NCBI RefSeq assembly: GCF_025698545.1
Contig: NC_068575.1
Location: 52,709,980-52,773,979 of the forward strand
DNA from: Gossypium raimondii
Taxonomy: Eukaryota; Streptophyta; Magnoliopsida; Malvales; Malvaceae
Length of the DNA stretch: 64,000 bases
Direction of reading: 5' to 3'
Shown here: piece after piece, positions 1-18,200 of the stretch
Layout of the letters: each line of letters begins with the position of its first letter
Position numbering within the stretch: position 1 is the stretch's first letter
The notes under the pieces: model-generated
Seen by the model: only the letters and a program-made list of their open reading frames with translations
Told to the model about the DNA's origin: nothing
The model's database searches: none
Made by a program: the position numbers and the translations under genes

Positions 1-3000
1 TGCTGGTAAGAGCACAAGTAATGGTTTGCCTAATACATCAGTAGGAAAGGATCAACCTAAAAACAGCGAAGGATCTTCTTGTAAGGACTCAAAGTCAGAT
101 AAGGACAGGCAACAGGTCTCTGGTAAAAGACCAAAGACCAAAGTTGGGGTTCCCTTAACTGATGGATCACTGGATCTGGCAAATTGTGATGGTGGGGCAG
201 TTTCAAGAAAGAGGGAAGTTGATGATTGTATTAATAGTCAATTGTATACAGACTCCTTCCAGAGTATGGGTAATCACCTCCAGGAAAACAGAGTATTTGT
301 GAAGGAAGAGTTCTGCGAGAATGACTACAGGAGGGAAAAGAAGGCCAGGGCATCCAAGTCTGGAGGGAAGGATTCCTCTGCAAGTAAAAGCAGTGGTACA
401 CTGGAGAAAAAGGGTAGACACACAAAGAATCGCCAAAGTGGGCAAGATCTAGATATCTCTCTGTCCCAACAGAGGTTAGATGGTATGGACTCATTAAAAA
501 GAGATTTTGGATCTGCTGAACCTTCTTTAGCAGCTACCTCAAGCTCATCTAAAGTTTCTGGCTCACATAAATCAAAACCTGGCTTCCATGAGACCAAAGG
601 CTCACCAGTAGAATCAGTTTCTTCTTCTCCTATGAGAATTGCTAATCCTGATAAACTTCCTTTGACAAAGATGAATGTTGCAGGGAAAGATGAGTCTCGC
701 AATGCTTGTCTTTTTGTTGCAGGTAGTCCTAGAAGACGCTCAGATGGTGAAGATAATGGTGGGAGTGAGAGGTCAGGGACAATAAGGAAGAAAAAACCTT
801 CTGCTGCAGTTCAACAAGGGTACCTTGAGTCCTCTGTACTTGATATTCAGGATAAGGATGTTGATCAATTCGGTGTCAGTAAAGCTAAGGCACCAATTGA
901 ATCTTCTCATGATATCAGAAAAGGCGAGTTTATTAATGCTAGTGTTGATTATTTAGGTCAAGAGGTCCAATGTGCTGGTAAATCAATAATAATGGATGAA
1001 CGCCATAATGACGAAAGTCAGAATGACAATCGTGGCAATCCCAATGTCTCTTATCCAAGAAAATCTGGCAAGGGGTTGTCACGGTCAAAGGACAGGAATC
1101 ATAATTTTAAATCTGGTTCTGCTGATGAACAGCCAGATTGTGCTCCTTCCTGTGAAGTAAAATCTATGGATGGTAGAAATAAATTTCAGGAGTTGCCTGG
1201 AGTCAAGTCCAATGAAAGTGTGAATAGACTTGATGATGATAAGGAAGCTCTTAGAAAGTTGTCAGGTGAGAGTAGTAAAAGAGAGAATAATTCAAGTGTT
1301 GGTCAGTCAGATGCTAAACCAGATGCCTCTGGAGGTCAAGATTTAATGTCAACTATGAAGCAGAATCTTCTGCAGGAAAGCAATAGTGAAGGATATACAA
1401 AGAGGTTCCACACTGAAAAATATGATCGTGCAGAAATTGCTTCTGGGAGAGGGAACACGTTATCATTGCTGCCTGCAGGAGGAACTCAAAATGAGATGCT
1501 GACTGGTCGCCCCCGCCCAGTTTCTGGGTCCCAAAAGGGAAACAGAGCTGACAGACCACAAGCTGATGATGCACTGAAGGTACAAAAGCAAGTAAAGAAG
1601 GCTGATCATCAAAATGGGACTCAACACAATAGTTCAAGAAATACATCAGGTGGATGTAGGATCAGGGATGTTGATGCCCCAAGTCCAATGAGAAAGGATT
1701 CCTCAAGTCAGGCAGCTACCAATGCTTTGAAGGAGGCTAAAGATTTAAAGCATCTGGCTGATCGTCTCAAGGTTTTCCTTACTAACTTTATGTTGCATTT
1801 CTGTATTATTCTAGCCTCTAGCAAGCCTCTTCTTTTAACTTCTAAAACTTCCTCAGAATTCTGGATCAAATGTGGAGAGCACAGCACTTTACTTCCAGGC
1901 AGCACTGAAGTTTCTTCATAGTGCTTCACTACTAGAATCTTGCAACAGTGAGAGTAACAAACATGGCGATATGATTCAGTCCATGCAAATGTACAGTAGC
2001 ACCGCAAAACTCTGCGAGTAAGTTAAATGTTAGGTGATCTAGTTGGTGTTTTTCTTCCTTCCTACACCTGTGTTGCCACACATCATTGTTCAAGTTTGAT
2101 CTTTAATTAATTGAAAAAATTCCTGCTACATGGAAATCTTCTGTTATTGCACTTTGTTTTGGGAAGATTCCACTTTTGTGGCTCTTGAATATGTTTTTAC
2201 CAACTAATATTCAGGTTTTGTGCCCATGAGTATGAGAGACTAAAGGACATGGCTGCTGCCTCTTTGGCCTACAAGTGTATGGAGGTGGCCTATATGAGAG
2301 TAATCTATTCCTCCCATGCCAATGCAAGTAGGGACCGGCGCGAGCTGCAGACAGCTTTGCAAATGGTTCCTCCTGGTATGTGTAGCATATGATTAGTTTA
2401 CTTGCTTACAGTGCGTCTCTTTTTGCTTATATGCAGTGAATTTGTTTTTTGATATCAAAATCTGAAAATCTTTGGACAGAATGTTTTTCTGGTTTCATTT
2501 TGTTGTTTTTGGGTTGTTTTAGGTTCAGACAGATATTTGTTATTCTGTTTCTCTGGTTTGGGAGAGCTTGAGTTTGTAAATCATCAATATTGTAGTTGGT
2601 ATTTGACATGATTTGCTAGTTTCTTCAAATTGGCATTCAACCTAAGTTTAGGAAGGGCTTTGTTGGTATGCATGCGTATAAATAGATATCTTCAAGCTTA
2701 CTCATCAGTCTCTCCAGCCCCTTTATCATCTTTTTATTTCATGTATTCCTTTATGGACTTTGAATTTCTTTATAAATAACATTAATACTGCGTTGATCGA
2801 GGCAAACTGGTGAAGTTAATATTGGTTTTTGTTTTGAAATTAGGTGAGTCTCCTTCTTCCTCTGCCTCTGATGTTGATAATTTGAATCATCCTACAACAG
2901 CAGGCAAAGTTGCTTTTCCCAAAGGTGTTAGCTCTCCCCAGGTTGCTGGAAATCATGTTATTTCTGCTCGAAACCGCCCTAACTTTGTGCGGTTGCTCAA

Positions 3001-3495
3001 CTTTGTAAGTTTAGTTCTGGTTGTATAGAATTTTGATTGTTTTTTTACATGGTATGAGAATGAAAGCATTATAGACCCCTCTCCCCTCCGCTGCCCCCCC
3101 CAAAAAAAAAAAAAAAGTGTCTGCCCTAGCAGTTTTGTGCTTTCAAGCACGAAAACTTTTGTAGTCTTGCCGATGGACTGTCTGTTTTCCCACTCTCTCT
3201 TACTGTTCTGCATCAAATGTCATTTTTTGCTCCATGGCTTGCATATCTTATTTAAGTTTAGAGATCTATCATTGCTAAAACCAAATGTGATGATTCGCAG
3301 GCGCAGGATGTAAATCATGCAATGGAAGCTTCAAGGAAATCACGAAGTACTTTTGCAGCTGCCAATTTTAGTTCAGGAGGGGCCGAAAGTGGGGAAGCTA
3401 TAACTTTCGTGAAGAAGGCTCTTGATTATAACTTCCAAGAAGTGGAGGGAGTGCTTCGTTTGGTACGAGTGGCAATGGAAGCCCTTAACCATTAA
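1..3495 (+). CDS. CW-type zinc-finger (CWZF) protein, 3' part only
   Basis: This is the C-terminal part of a plant cysteine-tryptophan (CW) zinc-finger protein; the CW finger itself would lie upstream of the window. The frame is open from base 2, so there is no start codon here. Exons read by eye are <1-1771, 1857-2017, 2215-2375, 2844-3004 and 3301-3495, all with GT-AG introns, ending at TAA. The first exon codes a long, Lys/Ser/Asp-rich, low-complexity region. The last four exons code the conserved C-terminal helical domain of the family, with stretches such as FQAALKFLHSASLLES, MQMYSSTAKLCEFCAHEYE and ALDYNFQEVEGVLRLVR. Family members are nuclear and thought to read histone H3K4 methylation through the CW finger; that is family knowledge and cannot be seen here. 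Reading through the 85-nt first intron gives a false stop at 1921. Confidence in the family is high; the exact paralogue is not determined. Confidence 0.85.
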
Positions 3496-5745
3496 GGGAA
3501 AAAATCTGGTTGGTAAGGATGGTTTTATACTAGGAGGGAAATTTCATTTTGATGGTTTATCCTTGGGTATGAAGTCCTAGAGTAGAAAAAGGAGAAGAGG
3601 TGACCAGCTCTTCTCGTGGCAATCCTCAACACTTACATTAGAAAACTGGCAAGTGCCTGCTTTCTTACACTGACAGGTAGATAAGTGCAATACAAGATAA
3701 GTTGGATTTTTAGTATATTCTTTCGCAAGCTTCAACTGCTTTCTGTCATGGAAGAAGCTCAGTTAATTTCTTTCTCAGGACAGCATTAAGGGCATGGGAC
3801 TCATAAGGTTTATATGCAAGATGTTTCAAGTTGTATAAATAGGTGATTATACTTCAAGAGTATTGCGGCTGAAGAAATAGTTTTGTATAAGGATAGAGAA
3901 GACATCCATAGATAGAGGCAGATTGGTAAAATTGAAAAAGTGGAGTTTGCTATTGTTTTGGCATCATCATTCCCCGGAGGCTGTTTTTGTTCACCTGAGT
4001 TATTAAATTTTTGATTCTATTTTAGTTTGGAGCCTCTTAAGGAAAATACTGCGACAAAAAGCAGCATGTGCTTGCTCTTTTGCCACAGGGACTGCTGTTT
4101 TCTCAGTTCAAGCACTAAGAAGCAGACTGTAGCTGACAGTTTCAGGTTTGCTACTCTTAGACATGTCCTACTTTAAAAATCAAAATTGCCACATTTAAGT
4201 CGATTTTCTTTCCCTTCGATGCCCTTCTCCATTTTAATTTTTAGATTTCTTTCAGTTTCACCTTCCTTCATTTGTATTTGTCCAGGTCAGCTGCAGTAAT
4301 ACCTGTACCTGTCACAGTATATACCTATGACTCACGAAGATGAGTTGAAAGAATATAAGAAAAATGAGTTGGTGCGAAGTTACTGTGGTAGAAGTCCAGA
4401 CAAATTTGCAGAAATTCTTTAATTCCTTTTTTCCCTTAAAAGGTTGGTATTTTGGAGTTCTTTCTGCTCTGACGTACCATTGCTTCTAACTATTATTACT
4501 TCTTTTGCAGCATATATACTTGTACCATAAACATATCTCTAAATGATTCTCATTCTGGAAAATGGCAAGTGCTTTTGTTTGTGGGAGAGACCATTGGTTC
4601 TATCATCTCCAAGTTCGGCATCTTAATGCTGATAGGTAAAAACTCTCGGTGGTCAATTTTGTTCTTTTATTGAATTGCGATTCTCCTCTCTTCTAAATGT
4701 CTTGCAAAAAATGTAGTTGAACTTAGGAGGCGGCGAATAATTGTAACTAACCCTCAACATAGTGGACTAAGAAAGCCCATTGCAAGTAATTGTTATCAGA
4801 GTTTGTACCATCTGCAAATAGTTGGCCTTCCTTTTAGGACTGTTTGCAAGTGCTACATTATCAAGTTCGAGCAGTATCTGATCTACATTTAGGCATTTAC
4901 CATGGACATTGTGTCAATAAGTCAGCGATTCAGTTTTAGGAGGCATGAGCAATTGGGCATCATGTTCCTAGTTTGTATGTTCATATTCTAGGAAGCTCAG
5001 CCTTTAACCATGTATTAACACATGGTTGACTTATTTTATGCATCATGGGAGTCCTTTAATTATTGAATATGTGAGTTGCCAGTTAGTTGATGAGGATCGG
5101 CACATATCCTTGTTGAATCTAGCAGTTTATGTTTCCACAATTAATATCTAGTTTTTGTTTAGCTAATTATATGGATATCCTTTGATTTCAGGCTTAAATA
5201 ATTTGGGGTGGTTGCGAAGCTGGCGACGGATTGACCTAGCATCGAAAATTGTTGGTAGTCCGCCGCTATTTCATAATTTGTCGTTATTCCTATGTATATA
5301 ACAACACATTTATTCACAAGTCTTAAATCAATAAAGTTGGAGTCGATCTTGGTTATGAATTTTAAATAATTTTAGCCTTGAAAACATTTGATGGACTGTT
5401 GTTGACGGGGCATATCCTCCAATCGAACTAAGCACATCTGCCTTTGGTTTCCTATCGTATCCTTGTTTGTACCTTGGTTGAAAGTTAAAAGCTCTTTCAT
5501 CGTCTGAAAGTCTTTACCCAGAAAAAGCAAAGCTATAATAAAGTATTATTCAACTCTCGCCTTGTTTGTAATAATTGTTGGTAACCGAGGAAGAAAAGAG
5601 GTGCAATGAAATAACAGTTCAATTTTAATAGGCCAAATTAAGAACTTCCATGAACTTTACATTACTCTAATTAGAAAAGAGGCAAAAAAACCAAAATGAT
5701 TTTGAATCCATCTCCCTATAACAACCAACATTTACCAAACCAATG
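3496..5745. other. Non-coding stretch downstream of CWZF and CUL1 (convergent 3' ends)
   Basis: The CWZF gene and CUL1 converge on this 2.2-kb interval, which has no open frame I can support. It is less AT-rich than the intergenic DNA farther along. The proximal part probably holds the CWZF 3'UTR, perhaps with an intron, and the distal part the CUL1 3'UTR. I see no repeat or RNA gene in it. Confidence 0.5.
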
Positions 5746-11065
<5,320 letters not shown>

Positions 11066-11599
11066 TGTTGTAAAAGAGGCGCTAAGATTTCTTCAGATTA
11101 AAATCTGTAAAAACACATAAACAAAACAATAAAAATCAAACAATCAACAAAACCCTAGCATGAGCATCGGCAAACAAAAATTCAGCAACTAAATGAATTC
11201 CAAGTAAATAAATACATAAACAAATAACCATATAACAACCGATGCAGGTCAAACATTGACGAATATAAACTAACAACAGTAAAATCAGCGAAATCATAAA
11301 CTTCTAAACAATGCCACACGGAAATCAAAGAATATATAACATAGTCAAATAGTCGATCAAAAGATTAATTTCTTTATTTTTTTCCTTTAGAAAAGGAAGA
11401 AAGAAAGAAAGCCCTAGAATTAACAAGATTTCAAAGGAAACGATAAAATGACAGCGAAACTAAAGAAGTAAGATTACTTACAAATAGAAGAACACGCAGC
11501 GATTAATCAATGGAGTTGTGAAATAGAGAGTAGTTAAAGAAGAAGGAATCGTAGCCTATCGCCAAAGAAGGTTAGAATTGGAGAAAGGAAGGGAGGTGA

Positions 11600-12040
11600 A
11601 GTAATTATGGAGGCGAGGATTGATTGGTTAAAAAGAGAGACATGGACGGCATTTCTAGCTTCGCAAAGTGGTGTGCTTATGGCTTTAAATAGCGGGTAAT
11701 TTTTAGTATTTTACAACCAAAAGAAGTAATGTTTTAGATCAGGATTTGTGCTATGTTTGGGTTTATTTGTAGTTTTCTTTGCTACATCTAATTAAATGCA
11801 AATTCTCCCCTTTTTCTTTTATTAAGATTCTACCGTAATTAACTTCTAAATTTTAACGGGATTTATTAAGCAAAGGTATTTATGTATTATTTAAAAAATT
11901 TAAATTTTCGGACAAATATTTTTATTAAAAATAAATTTTAAGAGAAGATGCCATGTGCTTAAGATTGTTTTTTAAGATAATTTTAAAATACATTGATCTA
12001 ATATAATTCTAAGATAATTTTCTTGGTGACCACTAACCAC
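11600..12040. other. CUL1 upstream region
   Basis: AT-rich upstream and promoter sequence of the minus-strand CUL1 gene, bounded on the far side by a MITE. No open frame and no clear single TATA element that I would commit to. Confidence 0.4.
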
Positions 12041-12426
12041 TAGACCTGTCCATGGGCCGGGCGGCCCGGCCCGGTCTGACGGCCCGCCAGAAATATGGGA
12101 GGGTTCGGGTAAAAATATAGGCCCAAAATATGGGCTTGGGCAAAAAAATGAGGCCCGTTTAAAAAATGGGCCGGGCTCGGGCTCAACTTTTTTGGCCCAG
12201 CCCGGCCCGGCCCGGCCCGAATATAATAAATATATATTTTTTATTTTTATTTTTTAATTTTAAAATACTTTAAAAATATTTTTATTTTTATTTTTAAAAT
12301 ATTTTTTTGTGTTTATTAAAAATCAGGCCGGGCCGGGCCGAGCTCGGGCTTACTTTTTTTCCGAGTCAGGCCTGAGCAAAATTTCAGGCCCATATTTCGG
12401 GCCGGGCCGGCCCATAAACAGCTCTA
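12041..12426. mobile_element. hAT-like MITE, GGCCCGGCCC-rich family, copy 1
   Basis: The 386-bp element starts tagacctgtccatgggcc and ends ggcccataaacagctcta, imperfect terminal inverted repeats. It is flanked by near-identical 8-bp duplications, ctaaccac at 12033-12040 and ctgaccac at 12427-12434. An 8-bp duplication with a TAG...CTA terminus fits the hAT superfamily. The GC-rich ends enclose an AT-rich middle (12215-12320). No coding capacity. It is related to the copy at 28091-28508 and the rearranged copy near 60640-61320. Confidence 0.75.
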
Positions 12427-12434
12427 CTGACCAC

Positions 12435-13634
12435 GTAATGCCTCTAAAACTAGAAAGTACAGCTTAAGCTTTAAAATTAAAAAGTTGAGAAGAAAAGGAG
12501 ATTTAATACCTTTATGAGAATGCTTTTGTAAGTTCAATGTAAATTAATCTGTTGGGTCGAAACACATTAAATATTACGTGTAGTGAGTATAGTTAATTTA
12601 CTCAACACATAATTGTATAGTTTCTACTTTGTAAACGTGATATTTGTTTATGTTTTTTATAATATTTGTATTTTAGAAATGTTGAATGTAGTATTTAAAT
12701 TGTTATTAATTTTATAATATTATGTGAACAACTAACTAAACATATGGTTAATAAAAAGAAAATACTACTAAAAAATATTATTTCAAACGGAATTTTTTTA
12801 AGAGGATGACCATTTATTTAAATGGAGGAGATGACGTTTTTGCTTATGTAAGCTTAATTTTTTTTCTTAATTACATATACAGTAAAATTCAATATTATCA
12901 AATGGGTAAGCACACCAAACCACGAGCCGATATCGCCTGATAGCCTGGAGTAGGTGTGTCTAAAATCTTATGGGCATAACCTTCCGTTCGAAATAACTTC
13001 GCAACATAATCTGAATGTGTATTGTACCTTAACCCTCCATTGCCTTTGTAACATCGATTGAATGTGCTGCAACATACTAGAGCAATGTGTATCATCGAGG
13101 TCCTCCCCTAATACCCGCTATCCCACACCACTTTCTGCCCCTCATACACTACACGCAATTTTGCAAATAGTATAAGGACCACACCAATCCTTAAAGCCAC
13201 AAACTCACATTCATTGAGCATCCCTTGTAACCCCTCCTACGACAACAACACCATCCCCCATGTCAATAGCAACATCGACATTCGCTATCACTCAGTCCTA
13301 TGGTGGTAGTTGCCAACCAGTACGTTTTCCGCCATCAGTTATGTTTCAGCTCGTGCTCATCACTCGATCATACCTACCAGCCTAAAAGGTAAATCGATTC
13401 CAAGTTTGACGATGGTGCAACTTGCACTACACTCGAATTCTGATCACACCACTTGACCATCTTGTGCTAAATACAAACGATTGCTAACCCCTAAGGACCT
13501 TGTTTCTCATGGGATGTGACTACCTCCCGACGTACCAACGTAGGAAGTGAGAATATTGCAGCTAAAGATATGAATTAAGGTGGTTTCCGCAAGTATACAG
13601 GTCAGGTTGTAATATAGTTTGTTTACAAAAACAC
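12435..13634. other. Unassigned repeat-like intergenic DNA
   Basis: 12435-12900 is AT-rich with nothing recognisable. 12900-13560 is markedly more GC-balanced than its surroundings, with broken frames on both strands, and lies directly 3' of the minus-strand LINE ORF1 fragment. It is probably more decayed retroelement sequence, but I cannot match it to a family. Around 13585-13660 there is a stretch resembling 14120-14190 (see findings). Confidence 0.35.
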
Positions 13635-13970
13635 TTAGTAAGTATTCCGAGGATCGTACCTAAGAGATCGTACACTTAGATCAATACGTAAGTCACCCAT
13701 TAAGCCCTTGCCCTTGTTATGTCCATTTAAAGCCAATTTGGCTCTCACTGTAGTTGAATCCGTACAAAAACTTTGACCATTAGTAGGACCCAAGTTATTT
13801 TTACTAATCTCACCATCATTATCTTTATCCCTATCTAGATCAACAAGCACATCAAACCTTGTACTCCCCGATCTTATCCCATTAGTGTTTGATCCCAACC
13901 CAGCATTTTTCACAAGTGACCGTTGTTTCTGCCGCTCCATTACCATCCATGAGTCAAAAGCCTCCTCCAC
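13635..13970 (-). pseudogene. LINE ORF1 relic, C-terminal part
   Basis: The 111-codon open stretch contains AFDSWMVMERQKQR and STRFDVLVDLDRDKDND. These resemble the 'GPWM(L/V)VER..' and 'SRF..L.(D/N)L' signatures that follow the CCHC knuckle in ORF1 of plant non-LTR (LINE) retroelements. The upstream sequence to about 14050 continues the similarity through a stop. It lies on the same strand as, and in correct order with, the N-terminal ORF1 fragments at 19159-20004, so it is probably the other half of one interrupted copy. No reverse transcriptase domain was found nearby. Confidence 0.6.
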
Positions 13971-14059
13971 CTTCTATTGCACCTCATTGGATGATCTAGA
14001 CACAGTGCCATATATCAGCTGACCGCTTCTCTCTCCCTCAATCGCCGAAGGAAAGAGAT

Positions 14060-15227
14060 ATGAAATATCAACATTCAAGAAATAAAATAATATATAATTA
14101 TCTCAACTTGACTGCAAATGTGACAGGTCAGTTGTAATATTTACAGTGTTACAATGGAATACTAGAGTATTCCAAGGATCAAATCCATGAGAATAATGGT
14201 TTAACGATTTATAAATAATGTGCGTGTAAAATAAAGAGTCTAACCAACTAATTGCAAAAAGTTATATTACGACAAATCATAAAATTAAGAGAAAATAATC
14301 TACTTTACTATCTAGCTAACAATGTGTAAAACATGTAAATTTACGAAATTAACAATTAAATAACAAACGGTTGTTGGTTAACATTGGTGTGGTTCACTAA
14401 TCCTTGGATTAGGGATCCAAATCGTTTAAACTCCCAAAATGGCTCCATTTTATTCCTATGTCTCTATTTTACCAAGTTAGACAAATTAATTTAGATTATC
14501 TCTCAATCTCATCAGTTAACCTAAGATAAATTTTACCAACCCCCTTAAAAGTTTAACTACTCATGCTGAAAATAAAACTAACAACCATGAAAATGAAAAG
14601 CAAAAAAGCCATTGAAGTAAAGCCTGAGAAAAATATAAAAGTTGAAATTTTTATACAAGAAAACTTAAAAGGCATGTAAAGAAAAGCTTTCAATAAGAAA
14701 ATTTAAAGCAATAAACATAAAAAGAACAAACTTTAACAAGTACAAAGTAAAAGAAACTGAATTACATTAAACTGAGTTTGAAAATGTCTTACAACCAAGG
14801 TAATAAGCCTAAAAGTGCAAATAAACCTAAGTTAAAGTGATAACTAACTTAACTAACACTGAGAACAACTAAAACAAGAAGATAATTTGTTGGGAAATGT
14901 AAAAACTATAGCTAAGGAAATGAAAATAAAAAAATCCTAGAAGAAGATAAAGAAAAGCTAAGAGAAACTAAAGAAAACCCTAAACTAAAACTCCTCTAAT
15001 GTGGCCTCATTTTCTCTCAGCCAAATTTTGGCTAATATAAGCAGCTATTCTGACCCTATTCTTGTGCCAAACTTGAATGGGTTTTCAATGATCGGTGCTT
15101 CAGGTGGACAAAGACTACCTTTTTTTTGTCTAATTTTGTCCCCTAAAGATATTGTTATCGCGATACCTCAGACAATTTTGAACTTGGGGTTTTCTTGGAG
15201 GGTGGATATCGTGATACCCATAGTGGA
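14060..15227. mobile_element. Coding-less repeat (left part) inserted in LINE relic
   Basis: This stretch separates the two halves of the LINE ORF1 relic and continues at 18755-19130 after another element. It begins near ttatctcaacttgactgcaa and has no credible ORF. Short similar blocks carrying 'tatcgYRataCC' motifs occur on both sides of the younger insertion (around 15155, 15205, 18765, 18810), confirming that the two parts belong together. Class unknown; probably a non-autonomous retroelement. Its outer borders are approximate. Confidence 0.5.
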
Positions 15228-18200
15228 TGTAAAAACCCGATTTTGGGTCTAGATGGAACAGTGGTTTTTGGACGACAAATCCGACGAGGAAAAAAAATGT
15301 AATGGCCTGAATTTTCAGAGGTGTCGGAACGGTGATTCGAGATCACTAAATTTGACAAATGAGTAGAAAATCTTATTAATTTAGTGAATATAAGTTAAAT
15401 GTGAAGTTAAGAAAAATTTTGAAATAGTGAATAGTGCACTAGAAATAAATATTAAAATAATTAAAATAAAAAAAAGGGTATTGAGACCTCAGAGATTTTA
15501 AATCGAGCCATAAATATTTTTATAAACATTTATGGAGTGTTAAAAAGTTAGTATTAAAGTTTCGTTAAGAAATTTTAAAGTTCCGATAATTAATTGAACA
15601 AAAAGGACTAAATTGTAACAAATGCAAACTTATGGGAAATGATTAAATAGCTTAAATGGTAAAAGGAAGAGGGCTTCAAAGGCAAATAGACCCAAGGTCT
15701 ATTTGGGCTGGACGACAAAGGCATGAAATCAGCAACAAAGTAAGGAGAATTAAGGACAAAATTGGAATATTGCAAATTTTACTTAATAAAGTTAGGACCA
15801 AAGTGGAATTATCTAGATTTCTCTTTATTTTTCTGCATTCTCATCAGCAAAAACACCATATAAGGGTTTCCTTAAGCTGGTTCTTCCAATTTTTACTGCA
15901 TGTAAGTTCAATTCTTGATTATTTCTTGAAATTTTGGTGTTTTTGTGACTTTTACAACTAGGCCCACTTGTTGAATTCATTAGTTTTTGATTCTATGAAA
16001 GAAGTTGAAAGTTGCTATGAATATGTGCTGGAAGTATTTGATGATTTAGATTGGAATTAGAGCTTTAAATTGTTCATATACTGATTTTATTGAAAGAATT
16101 GAATAGAAACTGAATGTTTGGGACCTAATAGTAAAAGAGTTTGAAGATAGAGTTATATGTGAAAATTCTGAATTTCAATAGTTGTGAAACAACTTATAAT
16201 GTCTAGGTAAAGTATTAATTGAGAAAATTAGATTAATTGAGGGGTTAATTGAGAAAGGACCGAATTGTATAAACTGTGAAATTTGGGGCAAAATGGAAAT
16301 CAACATTTTGCACTAAAGCAGTTTTGGACAGCAGCAGTAGTATAACTTTGAAAAATCACCAAAAATTGTGGGAATTTAATTATAGGGTGAATAAAATATG
16401 AAATTAAATATTATTGAGTCTAGTTTCTCATGGAAGAAACGGTGTAAGCAATGGAATTGTAAATCATGAGATATAATAAATTTTGTGAGACAATGTCAGA
16501 ATGATTTGGGGTTCCCCTGTTCTGACTTTGGAAAATCATCAAAAATTGAATAAAAATAATTATGAGTTATAATTTATATGATTAGAATCCTTAATGAGTC
16601 TATTTTCAAAGGAAATAAATGGAAACATCATCCAAATTCTGTACAATTAGATAATTCATTTTTAGTGAAGAGTGGTCGGAACTATCAGACAACGAAACAG
16701 GGGAAAATTTAAAGAATAAACTGTACTATTTGGCTTAACCAAAAATTATGAAAATTTTATGGTAAGAAGGTATGTGAGTCTAGTTTCAGGGAAAATTAAC
16801 GGATCTTAATTTTGAGCTCTGTAGCTCCGGATAAAAATAATTTAGTGACTCTGACTTGGATAAACAGCTTTGAATATACATGTGAGTGAATAGTGAAATT
16901 ATAGCTAATGTTGTTTAAGTGTGTTATACACATTAAGGATGTGGAATGGAGAGGAGGAGGAGGGAAATTTGGAAATATATAAATGATTTGTGTATAATTG
17001 GTCGTATGCTTGATTATAATTGATAAACGATGAAACAGAAATGATGCTTATATTTGTGCATTATTGGTCATGGTTTAAGCTCATGTGTGAAAATAAAGTT
17101 TCATAGTATGTGTGTATGGTATATTCGGTATATGATTTGACATGAAATAATGTCATGAATGGTTTATGAATTAACACATGTTGGTAAGCCTGATACATGA
17201 ATAAATGTTGTGCTCATCCATGCTTATAATGCTTATGCTATATGTGTATTTGACTAACATATTTGGTGTATATGCTTAGGCTTTGGCCAAGTAGTGGCTA
17301 GATTATGTCACGTTAAATTTATAAGTTATACATTGAAATGGTTTATCGTGTGGTTAGTTCCAAAAAGAGTTATGTTTAAATACACTAGCTTGCAACTATG
17401 GTTGAATGATATGCTTATATCTTGTGTGATGTGCATAGAAGCAAGTGTGGAAAGATAATGAAATAGTAAGTTCATATGGCTGAAATTTAATGGTTAAATG
17501 TTAATTTCATGAATTATATAATGTATGATGAAATGTATTTAGTGTTGAAATGAGAGTAAAATAAAAATGCGAAAATCGAACAAATGATCAAATTAAGCGG
17601 AACGCCGGATTTGAGTACTTCTGATCAAGAGATAAAGTGATAAGTGGTAGCTTTAGCTACACTTATCTGATCAAGTGACAAAGTGATAAGTGCTACACTT
17701 ATCTGATCAAGAGACAAAGTGATAAGTGGTAGCTTTAGCTACACTTATCTGATCAAGTGACAAAGTGATAAGTACTACACTTATCTGATCAAGAGACAAA
17801 GTGATAAGTGGTAGCTTTAGCTACACTTATCTGATCAAGTGACAAAGTGATAAGTACTACACTTATCTGATCAAGAGACAAAGTGATAAGTGGTAGCTTT
17901 AGCTACACTTATCTGATCAAGTGACAAAGTGATAAGTGTTAGCTTTAGCTACACTTATCAAGTGACAAAGTGATAAGTGTTAACTTTAGCTACACTTATC
18001 TGATCAAGTGACAAAGTGATAACTGGTAGCCTTAGCTACACTTATCTGATCAAGTGACAAAGTGATAAGTGGTAGCCTTAGTTACACTTATCTGATCAAG
18101 TGACAAAGTGATAAGTGGCAGCCTTAGCTACACTTATCTGATCAGGGACAAGTGATAAGTGATCATACGTAAGACCATAGTTATACTATGGCAAAGTCAA

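Noticed and set aside
12898..13095. 65-codon minus-strand open frame
   Set aside because: No family resemblance, short, and located in decayed repeat DNA.
15001..15252. 83-codon plus-strand open frame
   Set aside because: It runs across the border of the LTR-like element into the host repeat, so it is a chance frame.
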